Shown one piece after another: positions 35,271 through 43,180 of a stretch of DNA of 64,000 nucleotides. The position numbers and the translations under genes are program-made. The notes below the pieces were generated by a model. The model was not told the origin of the DNA, made no database searches, and worked only from the letters and a program-made list of their open reading frames with translations. Positions within the stretch are counted from its first letter, which is position 1; every line of letters begins with the position of its first letter. This DNA comes from Gordonia sp. UBA7599 (lineage in GTDB: Bacteria; Actinomycetota; Actinomycetes; Mycobacteriales; Mycobacteriaceae): positions 1-64,000 of the forward strand of contig DLKD01000038.1 in the NCBI GenBank assembly GCA_002477755.1. The letters are read 5' to 3'.

Positions 35271-36242
35271 CTATCCGACGACGTGCGGCATCAGCGCGTC
35301 CGGTGGGATCTGGCCCAGGCGTCCGGCCTGGTAGTCCTCGATCGCCTCGACGAGCTGCTGGCGGGTGTTCATCACGAACGGGCCGTACGCGACGACGGGC
35401 TCGCGGATGGGCTGACCGCCCAGCAACAGCACCTCCATCGCAGGCCGGTGGGAATCCTGACTCGACTCCGCGGCGACGGTGATCGTGTCGCCCTTGCCCA
35501 ACACGGCGAGCTGGCCCTGATGGATCGGGCGGCGATCCGCGCCTACCGTGCCGCGCCCGGACAGCACGTAGACCAGTCCGTTGAAGTCGGGCCGCCACGG
35601 CACGGTGACGCTTGCGCCGGGCTCGATCGTGGCGTGGGCGAAGGTGATCGGCGTGTGCGTCGACCCCGGGCCCTGATGACCGTCGATCTCACCGGCGATG
35701 ACGCGGATCAGCGCCCCGCCGTCGGGGGAGGACACCAGCGCCAGGCCGGCGCCCTCGAGGTTCTGGTACTTCGGTGCCAGGAACTTGTCGCTGGCGGGCA
35801 GGTTGACCCACAGTTGGATGCCGTGGAACAAGCCGCCGGACTCGACGAGCTCGGCCGGGGGTGTCTCGATGTGCAGGATTCCTGCACCGGCGGTCATCCA
35901 CTGGGTGGCGCCGTTCTCGATGAGGCCGCCGCCACCGGTGGAGTCCTGGTGCTGGAAGCGGCCGTCGATCATGTACGTGACCGTCTCGAATCCGCGGTGC
36001 GGGTGCCACGACGTGCCGCGGGGCTCGCCGGGCTCGTAATCGACCTCGCCCATCTGGTCCATGTGGATGAACGGGTCGAGGGCGGCGCTGCTCACGCCGG
36101 CGAACGCGCGCACGACGGGGAAGCCCTCGCCCTCGTGGCCGCGTGGACCGGTGGTGATCGAGGTGACGGTGCGGTCGACGGCGCCCGGGCCCGGCTCGGT
36201 CAAGCGGGCCAGCGTCAACGTATCTGCGGTGATAGCAGGCAT
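35271..36242 (-). CDS. Pirin family protein
   Basis: 323 aa from ATG 36242. Double cupin: N-terminal cupin with DPFIHMDQMGEVDYEPGE, SWHPHRGFETVTYMIDGRFQ (metal-binding HPHRG..E motif) and GILHIETPPAELVESGGLFH, LWVNLPASDKFLAPKYQNLE, then the C-terminal cupin ITFAHATIEPGASVTVPW ... ILLGGQPIREPVVAYGPFVMN (standard pirin ending; read the latter as LLLGGQPIREPVVAYGPF). Fe-binding pirins act as quercetinase-like dioxygenases or redox-sensing co-regulators. First gene of the pirin-MarR-pirin operon, behind the palindrome at 36268. Confidence 0.93.
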   Translation of the reverse strand: MPAITADTLTLARLTEPGPGAVDRTVTSITTGPRGHEGEGFPVVRAFAGVSSAALDPFIHMDQMGEVDYEPGEPRGTSWHPHRGFETVTYMIDGRFQHQDSTGGGGLIENGATQWMTAGAGILHIETPPAELVESGGLFHGIQLWVNLPASDKFLAPKYQNLEGAGLALVSSPDGGALIRVIAGEIDGHQGPGSTHTPITFAHATIEPGASVTVPWRPDFNGLVYVLSGRGTVGADRRPIHQGQLAVLGKGDTITVAAESSQDSHRPAMEVLLLGGQPIREPVVAYGPFVMNTRQQLVEAIEDYQAGRLGQIPPDALMPHVVG

Positions 36243-36267
36243 TGTGGTCTCCCTTCGGGGTTCCAGA

Positions 36268-36287
36268 ATAGCTCAAATTTGAACTAT
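36268..36287. promoter_or_regulatory. MarR-type operator palindrome
   Basis: ATAGCTCAAATTTGAACTAT is a 20-nt palindrome with one mismatched pair. It is AT-rich against a GC-rich background, 26 nt upstream of the pirin start and about 66 nt before the divergent reductase start. MarR proteins usually bind such sites, so it is the best candidate operator for the MarR of this operon. Confidence 0.65.
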
Positions 36288-36352
36288 CTGACCGTTGCAA
36301 CGAACGGTGGGCGCGTGCTATTCCCGACGTGTCAGACGGAGGAGATCGGCAG

Positions 36353-36907
36353 ATGACAAAGGTCCACTACTACGCGGCGACGACGCTGGACGGGTTCCTC
36401 GCCGACCCGAACGATTCGCTCGAATGGCTTCTTCGCCAGGAGATCGACGCGGAGGGATACGGCTCGTACCCCGGGTTCATCGCCGGCATCGGCGCCATCG
36501 TGATGGGCTCGACGACCTATGAGTGGATCGTCGAGTACCTCAAGAGCTCGGGTGAGAAGTGGTTGTACGAGATGCCCGCCTGGGTGATGACGTCCCGCGA
36601 CCTCGAACCGTTCCCCGACGCCGATATCCGCTTCGCGTTGGGCAGCGTGCGCCCGGTTTACGACGAGATGGTGACCGCGGCGGGTGGAAAGGACTTGTGG
36701 GTGGTCGGCGGTGGCGACCTCGTGGGGCAGTTCGCCGACGAAGGGCTGCTAGACGAGATGTTCGTGTGCATTGCCCCGGTTGTCCTCGGCACGGGACGAC
36801 CGTTGTTGCCGCGGCGCTACGACTTCGAGCTCCTCGAGACCGGGCGCAACAAGGCGTTCGTCTGTGCGCGCTATCGCTTCGTCGGCCCGCTCGCCGAGGG
36901 CCAATAG
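36353..36907 (+). CDS. Dihydrofolate reductase-like (RibD C-terminal) protein
   Basis: 184 aa; ATG 36353 has GGAGGAG upstream at good spacing. VHYYAATTLDGFLADPNDSL at the start, IAGIGAIVMGSTTYEWIVEY, LWVVGGGDLVGQFADEGLLD and APVVLGTGRPLLPRR are the signature pieces of the RibD_C/DHFR fold, with GGGD binding NADPH. These small proteins are distinct from folate DHFR and from RibD proper; most are unassigned reductases. Divergent from the pirin operon across the MarR-type palindrome, so it may belong to the same regulon. Confidence 0.88.
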   Translation: MTKVHYYAATTLDGFLADPNDSLEWLLRQEIDAEGYGSYPGFIAGIGAIVMGSTTYEWIVEYLKSSGEKWLYEMPAWVMTSRDLEPFPDADIRFALGSVRPVYDEMVTAAGGKDLWVVGGGDLVGQFADEGLLDEMFVCIAPVVLGTGRPLLPRRYDFELLETGRNKAFVCARYRFVGPLAEGQ

Positions 36908-36934
36908 CGCTGCGTCGAGGTTCTGCTCGGCATC

Positions 36935-36979
36935 TATTCGGTGGATTGTTACCAGGAGAAGGTAACGATCGACCGAATA
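36935..36979. repeat. Dispersed palindromic repeat, copy C (strong hairpin)
   Basis: Left arm 36935-36953 (TATTCGGTGGATTGTTACC) and right arm 36961-36979 pair at 17 of 19 positions around a 7-nt AGGAGAA loop. Its reverse complement contains GATCGTTACCTTCT, the core of copies A and B. It lies between convergent genes, 9 nt from the vapC stop, and could serve as a bidirectional terminator. Confidence 0.75.
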
Positions 36980-36988
36980 AGTGCCGGC

Positions 36989-37378
36989 CTAGCCCGACCA
37001 GATCACAGGCACGTCGTAGCGCACCACCTGCTCATCGCCGGACACCAGTACGAGGTTCTCGTGCACCGCCTGTGCGACGAGCATCCGGTCGACCGGGTCG
37101 CGGTGGTGCGGTGGCAGGTCGGCCGCGGCAGCGGCGTGATCGTGCGTAATCGGCAGGGGGTCGAAGCCCTCGTCGTTGGCGATCTCGGCGAGTGGAACGT
37201 CGGTTGCCAAGTCGAGTTTTCCCAGGGCCCGCTTGATCCCTGCCTCCCAGATCGACGCGGAACTGACGAATACTCGACTCATGGGGTTGGCGATGACTTC
37301 CCTCGCGGTTGCCGGCAACCGTGCATCGTCGGCCAGCCACCACACCAACGCATGCGTGTCCAGGAGGTAACCGCTCAC
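36989..37378 (-). CDS. vapC: VapC-family PIN-domain ribonuclease toxin
   Basis: 129 aa from GTG 37378, overlapping the antitoxin stop by 4 nt. PIN-domain acidic residues are in place: Asp7 in YLLDTHALVWW, Glu45 in SSASIWEAGIK, Asp97 in RDPVDRMLVAQA and Asp115 in LVSGDEQV. This binds Mg and cleaves RNA (tRNA or rRNA in studied cases). Ends 9 nt from hairpin repeat C. The toxin is neutralised by the upstream-encoded antitoxin. Confidence 0.93.
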   Translation of the reverse strand: MSGYLLDTHALVWWLADDARLPATAREVIANPMSRVFVSSASIWEAGIKRALGKLDLATDVPLAEIANDEGFDPLPITHDHAAAAADLPPHHRDPVDRMLVAQAVHENLVLVSGDEQVVRYDVPVIWSG

Positions 37379-37608
37379 CGGTAGAAGGCCTCGATGACTT
37401 CGTCGGGCGTGGCGTCGAAGTCGTCGGTGATGGTGATCTTCCCGGCCAACCGGCCGGGGGTGCGCGGTGCGACGAGGGGTTCGTAGCGGATCAGCCGCGC
37501 AACCGGCTGTCCCGACCTGGTGATCACGATGTCGACGTGGTCATCCTCGTGAAGCTTTTTGATCAACTCGGACAGCGTCGTCTTTGCCTGGTGCATCCCG
37601 ACTTCCAT
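37375..37608 (-). CDS. vapB: VapB/Phd-family antitoxin
   Basis: 77 aa from ATG 37608 with GGAGG upstream. MEVGMHQAKTTLSELIKKLH and VDIVITRSGQPVARLIRYEP are the Phd/YefM DNA-binding domain; the C-terminal DDFDATPDEVIEAFYR tail would thread into VapC. Antitoxin-toxin order and the 4-nt overlap ensure antitoxin excess. The Phd-type fold paired with a PIN toxin is common in actinobacteria. Confidence 0.92.
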   Translation of the reverse strand: MEVGMHQAKTTLSELIKKLHEDDHVDIVITRSGQPVARLIRYEPLVAPRTPGRLAGKITITDDFDATPDEVIEAFYR

Positions 37609-37645
37609 CGGCGCCTCCGTCCATCAGCAGGTGACTTAGTCCAGC

Positions 37646-37653
37646 TTAGCTAA
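37646..37653. promoter_or_regulatory. Possible VapBC operator
   Basis: An AT-rich palindrome TTAGCTAA, preceded by a related ACTTAGT, 38 nt upstream of the vapB start. Type II antitoxins bind palindromes at this place, but the site is short and weak. Confidence 0.3.
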
Positions 37654-37690
37654 CATGAGGAGAGTGGCAACTGAAAGACGTCGGACGTCG

Positions 37691-37737
37691 AAGTGCCGAG
37701 CCCCACGGTCGGTATTTGACAGTACGGCTCGGCACTT
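37691..37737. terminator. Inverted repeat, possible terminator
   Basis: Perfect 12-bp arms AAGTGCCGAGCC and GGCTCGGCACTT with a 23-nt loop, 9 nt downstream of the minus-strand gene at 37746 and upstream of vapB. No T tract, so either a factor-assisted terminator or another structured element. Confidence 0.45.
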
Positions 37738-37745
37738 TGCTGATG

Positions 37746-38873
37746 TCAGGGCGCGACGTCACCCCAGTCGTTGAAGCCCGACGGACGGTGCAGGCCGAAG
37801 CTGCCGTGCTCGAACATGCCCCAACCCTCGTGCTCGGTGCCGTCGGCCTCGCGGCACACCGCGTGTCCGACCTGGTCGATGACGCCGAATGCAGCGCGCC
37901 CGTTGACCGCGGGATCGGTCAGGTCGTAGGTGACGCGCTCGACGAAGTTCTCGCCCTTCCACTGCCCGTGGCCCCAGTCGGGGTCGCCGCCGTAGCCGCC
38001 GCCGATGTGCAGCGGGGTGGCGCACTGGGCGTCGGCCTCGATGACCACCGGCGAGCCGTCGGCCGCGGTGGCCTCGATCGTCGCGCCGACGGGCAGTCGG
38101 GTGCCCGAGCGGTAGTGGATCTTCACCCGCGGCCAGCCGAGCTGCTCGACGCGGCCGTCGCGCCACACGCGCGTGCAGTCGTTGAGCGTGCGGTAGCCGT
38201 CGGGGTCCTCCTGGATGATCATCACGAGGCCGAAGTCGTCGAAGGCCATCGGCAGGTAGAACCACCACATGCCCTGGAACGGCGGATCGGCGGGACGGCC
38301 GGGGTTCTCGGGTTCGCCGACGGGGCGGATGCCCCACGAGCGGTCGCGGGTGCCGATCCACGTCGCCGGGTCGACGATGAATTCCTCACCGTCGACGACG
38401 AGCCGGCCCGACCACGATCCGACCTGCGCGAACCGCTGTGCGTCGAGGGTGACGCGGGTGCCCTGGCGCATGAGGTGACGCTGTTCCTGCACGACGTCGA
38501 ACAGTCCGTTCCACGTCATGTCCAGCTCGATGCCCTCGGTCTCCTCGAGGGTCAGCCGCAGCGTCTTCAACGGCTCGACGACCTCGATCGCGAACGGGCC
38601 CACGCGCGGGTTCAAGCGGTCGCCGTCGATCGCGTCGCACAGGTGGACGGCGGTGTTCGTGTCACTGTCGCCGACCTTGCGGTGCACCAGGACGAACGCG
38701 TCCTTCACCCCGAGGTTCGGGTAGTGGCCGAGGCCGAACACGACGAAGATCTCGCCGCTGCGGTCGTGCGCGCACAGGTAGGACCGGTCGTAGAAGTTGC
38801 GGTCCGACTGCGTCGGCCACGCGATGGGCAGCGCAGCCTGGTGGATGGGGTACTCGTCACCGGCAGTGATCAT
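37746..38873 (-). CDS. Conserved lipocalin/AttH-like protein of unknown function
   Basis: 375 aa from ATG 38873, overlapping the kinase-like gene stop in ATGA fashion. Rich in beta strands, with two similar halves: one with DRNFYDRSYLCAHDRSGEIF and GLGHYPNLGVKDAFVLVHRK, the other with FQGMWWFYLPMAFDDFGLVM and WRDGRVEQLGWPRVKIHYRS. The pattern resembles the AttH/CrtC double-lipocalin fold often found in steroid and terpenoid catabolism genes of actinobacteria, but I see no certain signature. Co-translated with a kinase-fold gene and behind a KstR-like box, which suggests a role in sterol or lipid breakdown. Confidence 0.7.
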   Translation of the reverse strand: MITAGDEYPIHQAALPIAWPTQSDRNFYDRSYLCAHDRSGEIFVVFGLGHYPNLGVKDAFVLVHRKVGDSDTNTAVHLCDAIDGDRLNPRVGPFAIEVVEPLKTLRLTLEETEGIELDMTWNGLFDVVQEQRHLMRQGTRVTLDAQRFAQVGSWSGRLVVDGEEFIVDPATWIGTRDRSWGIRPVGEPENPGRPADPPFQGMWWFYLPMAFDDFGLVMIIQEDPDGYRTLNDCTRVWRDGRVEQLGWPRVKIHYRSGTRLPVGATIEATAADGSPVVIEADAQCATPLHIGGGYGGDPDWGHGQWKGENFVERVTYDLTDPAVNGRAAFGVIDQVGHAVCREADGTEHEGWGMFEHGSFGLHRPSGFNDWGDVAP

Positions 38874-40018
38874 TTGTTTCCTCCGACCCCGTCCCAGTAC
38901 GTGCCGTCGAGCATGGCTCGCAGCGTCGCCTGGTTGAGGATCTTGTCGTCGGGGTTGGCGGGTTCTTCGGCTTGGCCGAACTCGACGGCGCGGCACTGCA
39001 CGCGGAACAGGACCATCGAGTAGTACAGCGTCGCGTAGGTGATGTAGAAGTCCATATCGTGCAGCGGCACTCCGCTGGCCTCCGCATAGGCCGCTTCGAC
39101 GTCGTAGCGGTCCCAGAACTCCGGCATGCCCTCCAGGTTGGCCATGCCGGCGATGTCCTGGAAGAAGCGGTGCAGGGCGATGCCCCAGGCGACGTCGAGC
39201 TCACGCGGCGCGCGTGTGGCCATCTCCCAGTCGAGGACGGCGACGGGGCTGAAATCGCGGTAGATGACGTTGCCGATGCGCGCATCGCCCCAGCTGAACA
39301 CGGAGTCGTGGGTGGCGGGCATGTTGTCGCGCACCCAGATCAGGGCGCGCTCGATGAGGGGCGAGCCGGGCCGGTCGCGGGTGGTCCATGCGTAGAACTC
39401 GTTGGCCCGGCGGATGTGCGCCGCCAGGGCGGTCTCGCCCTCGTAGGGCGCCTCGAGTAGATCCGCGGGCAGGGGGGCGGCATGGATATCGGCGAGGACC
39501 TGCACCGTCTCCTGCTGCAGCTTTCGACGGTCCTCCTGGGTGCCTTCCGACATCCATGAGCCGAAGGTGTAGGGGAGGACATCGGGGGGCACGAGTCCGT
39601 CGACCCGTCCCATCACGATGAATGGGGCGCCGATGACCTCTTCCGACGGCTCGCTCCAGTACAGCGGGGGCACTGGGACGTCGGTCGTCTTCGCGACGTA
39701 GTCCATCAGTCGGAACTGGTTGTCGAGGTCGTACTCGGGGAAGACGGGATCGCTCTCCGGGGACGGTGCCACGCGCACGACGAGGGGGTGTTCTTGTCCG
39801 TCCCACTCGGCGTCGACGATGACGGTCTCGCTCGACATGCCGTTGCCGTCGGGCGGGCTGACCTTGGTGATGGTGGCCGGCGAACCGGCCTTGCTGGTGA
39901 GCCACTCGGCGAGCGCCGGAGCGATCGTCTCCGGGGCCAGTCGAGACGCGGAGGGACGGGCCATCTCCGCGGAGTTACCGGGGAGGGGCCCGTCGGTGTT
40001 GTCGGTATCTGTCGCCAT
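38870..40018 (-). CDS. APH-like phosphotransferase family protein
   Basis: 382 aa from ATG 40018; the open frame upstream runs into the operator and is not used. Kinase-fold landmarks: nucleotide-binding MSSETVIVDAEWDGQEHPLV, RVAPSPESDPVFPEYDLDNQ, catalytic loop VFSWGDARIGNVIYRDFSPV (Asp and Asn kept, His of the usual HGD replaced by Trp), then VLDWEMATRAPRELDVAWGI with the metal-binding Asp. This is the group often mislabelled FadE36 in mycobacteria, related to aminoglycoside and choline kinases; the real substrate is unknown. Forms an operon with the following gene (ATGA overlap). The KstR-like palindrome lies 6 nt upstream of its start. Confidence 0.82.
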   Translation of the reverse strand: MATDTDNTDGPLPGNSAEMARPSASRLAPETIAPALAEWLTSKAGSPATITKVSPPDGNGMSSETVIVDAEWDGQEHPLVVRVAPSPESDPVFPEYDLDNQFRLMDYVAKTTDVPVPPLYWSEPSEEVIGAPFIVMGRVDGLVPPDVLPYTFGSWMSEGTQEDRRKLQQETVQVLADIHAAPLPADLLEAPYEGETALAAHIRRANEFYAWTTRDRPGSPLIERALIWVRDNMPATHDSVFSWGDARIGNVIYRDFSPVAVLDWEMATRAPRELDVAWGIALHRFFQDIAGMANLEGMPEFWDRYDVEAAYAEASGVPLHDMDFYITYATLYYSMVLFRVQCRAVEFGQAEEPANPDDKILNQATLRAMLDGTYWDGVGGNK

Positions 40019-40023
40019 ACGTG

Positions 40024-40043
40024 AAGTAGAACACGTTCCACTT
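40024..40043. promoter_or_regulatory. KstR-like operator
   Basis: AAGTAGAACACGTTCCACTT is a 20-nt palindrome with one mismatched pair; its core TAGAACACGTTCCA fits TnnAACnnGTTnnA, the KstR consensus, at every fixed base. It lies 6 nt before the kinase-like gene start. KstR represses sterol catabolism genes in Mycobacteriales. Confidence 0.6.
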
Positions 40044-40104
40044 GCTTGTGGACGGCGTTTGACCAATTCCGAAGCAAGTTGCACCGAAATGATTGACGCC
40101 CTGG

Positions 40105-40133
40105 GTTAATGGCGATAACTTAACGTCGATAAC
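40105..40133. promoter_or_regulatory. Repeats upstream of the first MMPL gene
   Basis: GTTAA at 40105-40109 and TTAAC at 40120-40124 form an inverted repeat with 10-nt spacing, and CGATAAC occurs twice (40113 and 40127, 14-nt period). They lie 19-47 nt before the MMPL GTG, and may be the operator for the TetR encoded in this operon. Confidence 0.4.
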
Positions 40134-40151
40134 CGACTGGGGAGGCTACTC

Positions 40152-42356
40152 GTGGAACGACTGACCAACGCCGTGCTTGCTGCACCGAAAGCCGTCCTCG
40201 TGGGCGCCCTCGCACTGCTGGTGCTCTTCGGGATCTACGGTGGCGGCGTTGCCAGCCACCTGCTGTCGGGCGGGTTCGAGGACCCCCACACCGAGTCGGC
40301 GCAGGCCGGCAAGGTCTTGGAGAAGGAGTACGAGCGTAGCGCGATCGAACTCATCCTCAAGATCGATGCCCCCGACCGCGACGTCACCACCGACCCGGTC
40401 GTCGCCCGGATCGGTCAAGAGCTCGTCAAAGACCTCAATGAGTACGACTTCGTGCTCGACCCACTGCTATCGATCTGGACCGAGCCAGCGGCTGCGAAGA
40501 ACCTCATCAGCAAGGACAAGCAGTCGACGCTGATCATCATCCCGCTCGCCGGTGGTGAGAACGAGGCGCCGCTGCACGCCGAGGACCTCGCCGCCCGGTA
40601 CGCGGGGGAGCGCGACGGTGTGCGGATCACCGCCACCGGCCAGGGCATGGTGTACACCGACATCAACGCTCAGGTGTCCAAGGACCTCGCCATCGCCGAG
40701 GGCATCGCCATCCCGATCAGCTTCTTGGTCCTGATCTTCGTGTTTGGCGGTGTGATCGCCGCGTCGCTGCCGATCGTCGTCGGGGTCTTCGCCATCATCG
40801 GCACACTGGCCATCCTGCGACTCTTCGCCCTGTTCGCCGACGTCTCGATCTTCACGATGAACCTCGCGACGGCGATGGGCCTGGCCCTGGCGATCGACTA
40901 CACGCTCCTGCTCGTCACGCGCTATCGAGAAGAAGTGGCCGGAGGGTTGTCGAGACCGGAGGCCATCCACCGCGCGATGGCGACCGCGGGACGCACAGTG
41001 ACGTTCTCGGCCATCATCGTCGGACTGTCGCTCTCGGGGCTGATGATCTTCCCGATGTACTTCCTGCGCTCGTTCGCCTACGCCGGGCTGGCCGTCGTCG
41101 CTATCGCCTTGCTGGGCTCACTGGTCATCACCCCGGCGTTGCTCGCGGTCCTCGGTGACCGGATCGATTCGTTGGACCTGCGCAAACCGGTGCGCCGCCT
41201 GTTCGGCCGACCGGTGCGATCCTTTGTCCCGGTCGAGGAGTCATGGTGGTACCGCTTCGTGCAGTGGGTGCTCAAACGCGCCGCGCCGGTCGCCGTTCTC
41301 ACCACACTGGTCTTGCTGATCCTGGGTGCTCCGTTCCTGTCGATCAAGATGGGCTTCCCCGACGACCGGGTCCTGCCCTCGTCGTCGTCAGCACGCGCGG
41401 CGATGAACGAGATTCGCGACGACTACGCCCACAAGCTCGGCAACGAGGTCACTGTCGTCGTCACCGGGTCGTCGCGCGAGGCCGTCGACGCCTACGCCGA
41501 GCGGCTTTCCGCGGTCGCCGGCGTCGGGGCGGTCACCAGCCCCGACGCGGTGTTCTCCAACGGGCGCGCAGTAGCGCCCCGCCAGTCCACGGACTACCGC
41601 GGTGACAATCGCGTGCTCACCGTCGCCAACGATGCCGATCCACTCGCATCGTCGGGCAAGGACCTGCTGAGCAGTCTGCGCGACGTCGAGAAACCCGCCG
41701 GTGCCGACGCCAAGTTCGCGGGAATCGCCGCGTCGACCGAGGACGCGGTGAGCTCGATGCTCAAGCACATCCCGTGGGTGCTGCTGTGGATCGCGGTCAC
41801 CACGTTCATTCTGTTGTTCCTCTTCACCGGCAGCATCGTGCTGCCACTCAAGGCGCTGGTGCTTAATCTGCTGTCGCTCTCGGCAGCGTTCGGCGCGCTG
41901 GTCTGGATCTTCCAGTGGGGCCACTTCGGCGCATTGGGGACGACATCGACCGGGTTCATTGTCGCGTCCATCCCGATGCTCATGTTCTGCGTCGCGTTCG
42001 GACTCTCGATGGACTACGAGGTGTTCCTCCTTGGCCGCATCCGCGAGGAATGGCTCAAGTCCGGGCGGACGCGCGCCGACAGCGACCACGCCGTCGCGTT
42101 CGGCCTCGCGAGCACGGGTCGGGTGATCACCGCCGCGGCACTGCTGATGGCAATCGTGTTCGGCGCGATGATCTCCTCGCAGGTCTCGTTCATGCGCATG
42201 TTCGGCCTCGGCCTGACCATTGCGGTGCTGATGGATGCGACGATGATCCGCATGCTGCTGGTACCGGCGTTCATGCGGCTGGCGGGGAGGTTCAACTGGT
42301 GGGCGCCGGCACCGCTGCGAAAGCTGCACGACAAGATCGGGCTGTCGGAATCGTGA
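40152..42356 (+). CDS. MMPL-family RND transporter (first copy)
   Basis: 734 aa from GTG 40152, with GGGAGG upstream. Two homologous halves, each with a large periplasmic loop and a bundle of TM helices: ATAMGLALAIDYTLLLVTRY in the first and FCVAFGLSMDYEVFLLGRIR in the second. The conserved DY of each half provides the proton relay of MMPL proteins; TRYREE and RIREEW end the helices as usual. Size is that of the smaller ActII-3/MmpL-type exporters rather than the about 950-aa lipid MmpLs. It probably exports a lipid or drug. The TetR gene 10 nt downstream is the likely regulator. Confidence 0.92.
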   Translation: MERLTNAVLAAPKAVLVGALALLVLFGIYGGGVASHLLSGGFEDPHTESAQAGKVLEKEYERSAIELILKIDAPDRDVTTDPVVARIGQELVKDLNEYDFVLDPLLSIWTEPAAAKNLISKDKQSTLIIIPLAGGENEAPLHAEDLAARYAGERDGVRITATGQGMVYTDINAQVSKDLAIAEGIAIPISFLVLIFVFGGVIAASLPIVVGVFAIIGTLAILRLFALFADVSIFTMNLATAMGLALAIDYTLLLVTRYREEVAGGLSRPEAIHRAMATAGRTVTFSAIIVGLSLSGLMIFPMYFLRSFAYAGLAVVAIALLGSLVITPALLAVLGDRIDSLDLRKPVRRLFGRPVRSFVPVEESWWYRFVQWVLKRAAPVAVLTTLVLLILGAPFLSIKMGFPDDRVLPSSSSARAAMNEIRDDYAHKLGNEVTVVVTGSSREAVDAYAERLSAVAGVGAVTSPDAVFSNGRAVAPRQSTDYRGDNRVLTVANDADPLASSGKDLLSSLRDVEKPAGADAKFAGIAASTEDAVSSMLKHIPWVLLWIAVTTFILLFLFTGSIVLPLKALVLNLLSLSAAFGALVWIFQWGHFGALGTTSTGFIVASIPMLMFCVAFGLSMDYEVFLLGRIREEWLKSGRTRADSDHAVAFGLASTGRVITAAALLMAIVFGAMISSQVSFMRMFGLGLTIAVLMDATMIRMLLVPAFMRLAGRFNWWAPAPLRKLHDKIGLSES

Positions 42357-42366
42357 GGGTCCGGGC

Positions 42367-43083
42367 ATGATGGCGCCGCGCCCCCGGTCCTCGCGCGGAT
42401 CGGGAGAGCAGCTGCGGGGCGAGATCATCGACGCCGCGATGGTGCTGTTGGCGGAGCACGACAGTGCCGACGCGGTGTCGGTGCGCGCCGTCGCCGAGGC
42501 CGTCGGGGTGACGCCGCCGGCGATCTACCTGCACTTCGCCGACAAGGAAGCGCTACTCGACTCGGTTTGCGGCCGATACTTCGAGCGGCTCGATGTTGCG
42601 CTCGGCGACGCGGAGGACCAGCATGAGCACCCGTTGGACCGGACCCTGGCCATGGGGATGACCTACGTGCGGTTCGCGCTGGACAACCCGGCGGTGTACC
42701 GGTTCGCCTTCGGCAACCCCGGTGACGACGGGACGCCGATGGTCGACGAGGCCCTGCAGACCACGGCGTTCGGACGGCTCGCCGGTGCCGTCGGATCACT
42801 CGTCGACCTCGGCTGGTTCCCGCCGGGCCCGCCCGGTCACGACGACGTGAGCGTCCTACAGATGGCGATGCAGATGTGGACGGTCGCGCACGGCGTCGCG
42901 TCGCTGATGATCGCCAAACCGGCATTGCCGTGGGGCGACGATCTTCAGGTCGCCGAATCTGTCCTGCGTGCGGCGTGTCTCGGCAACGCGCTGCTGCCAG
43001 CCGTCGGCGAGAAGGCCGACGGCGCGGACTTCGTGGCGTTTGTCCGCGACACCCGCGCTGCCCACCGTGAACACGCGGAATAG
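42367..43083 (+). CDS. TetR-family regulator, paired with first MMPL
   Basis: 238 aa from ATG 42367 (or 42370). N-terminal HTH: GEIIDAAMVLLAEHDSADAV, VRAVAEAVGVTPPAIYLHFA, then DKEALLDSVCGRYFE. The C-terminal domain resembles the WHG-type TetR ligand domain (YVRFALDNPAVYRFAFG). It starts 10 nt after the MMPL stop and presumably represses the operon when no substrate is bound. Confidence 0.92.
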   Translation: MMAPRPRSSRGSGEQLRGEIIDAAMVLLAEHDSADAVSVRAVAEAVGVTPPAIYLHFADKEALLDSVCGRYFERLDVALGDAEDQHEHPLDRTLAMGMTYVRFALDNPAVYRFAFGNPGDDGTPMVDEALQTTAFGRLAGAVGSLVDLGWFPPGPPGHDDVSVLQMAMQMWTVAHGVASLMIAKPALPWGDDLQVAESVLRAACLGNALLPAVGEKADGADFVAFVRDTRAAHREHAE

Positions 43084-43180
43084 TCAAGAAAAGGTAAAGT
43101 TGGAACTGTCCGGCGCCCTCAAGCGTTGCACGTAATGATGGAGCCACCGAGCTTCCCGACAACCTACTAAGGAGCCTGCT

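Noticed and set aside
36935..37737. vapBC flanked by inverted repeats as a complete transposable unit
   Set aside because: The two flanking inverted repeats are unrelated to each other in sequence and no target-site duplication or transposase is visible.
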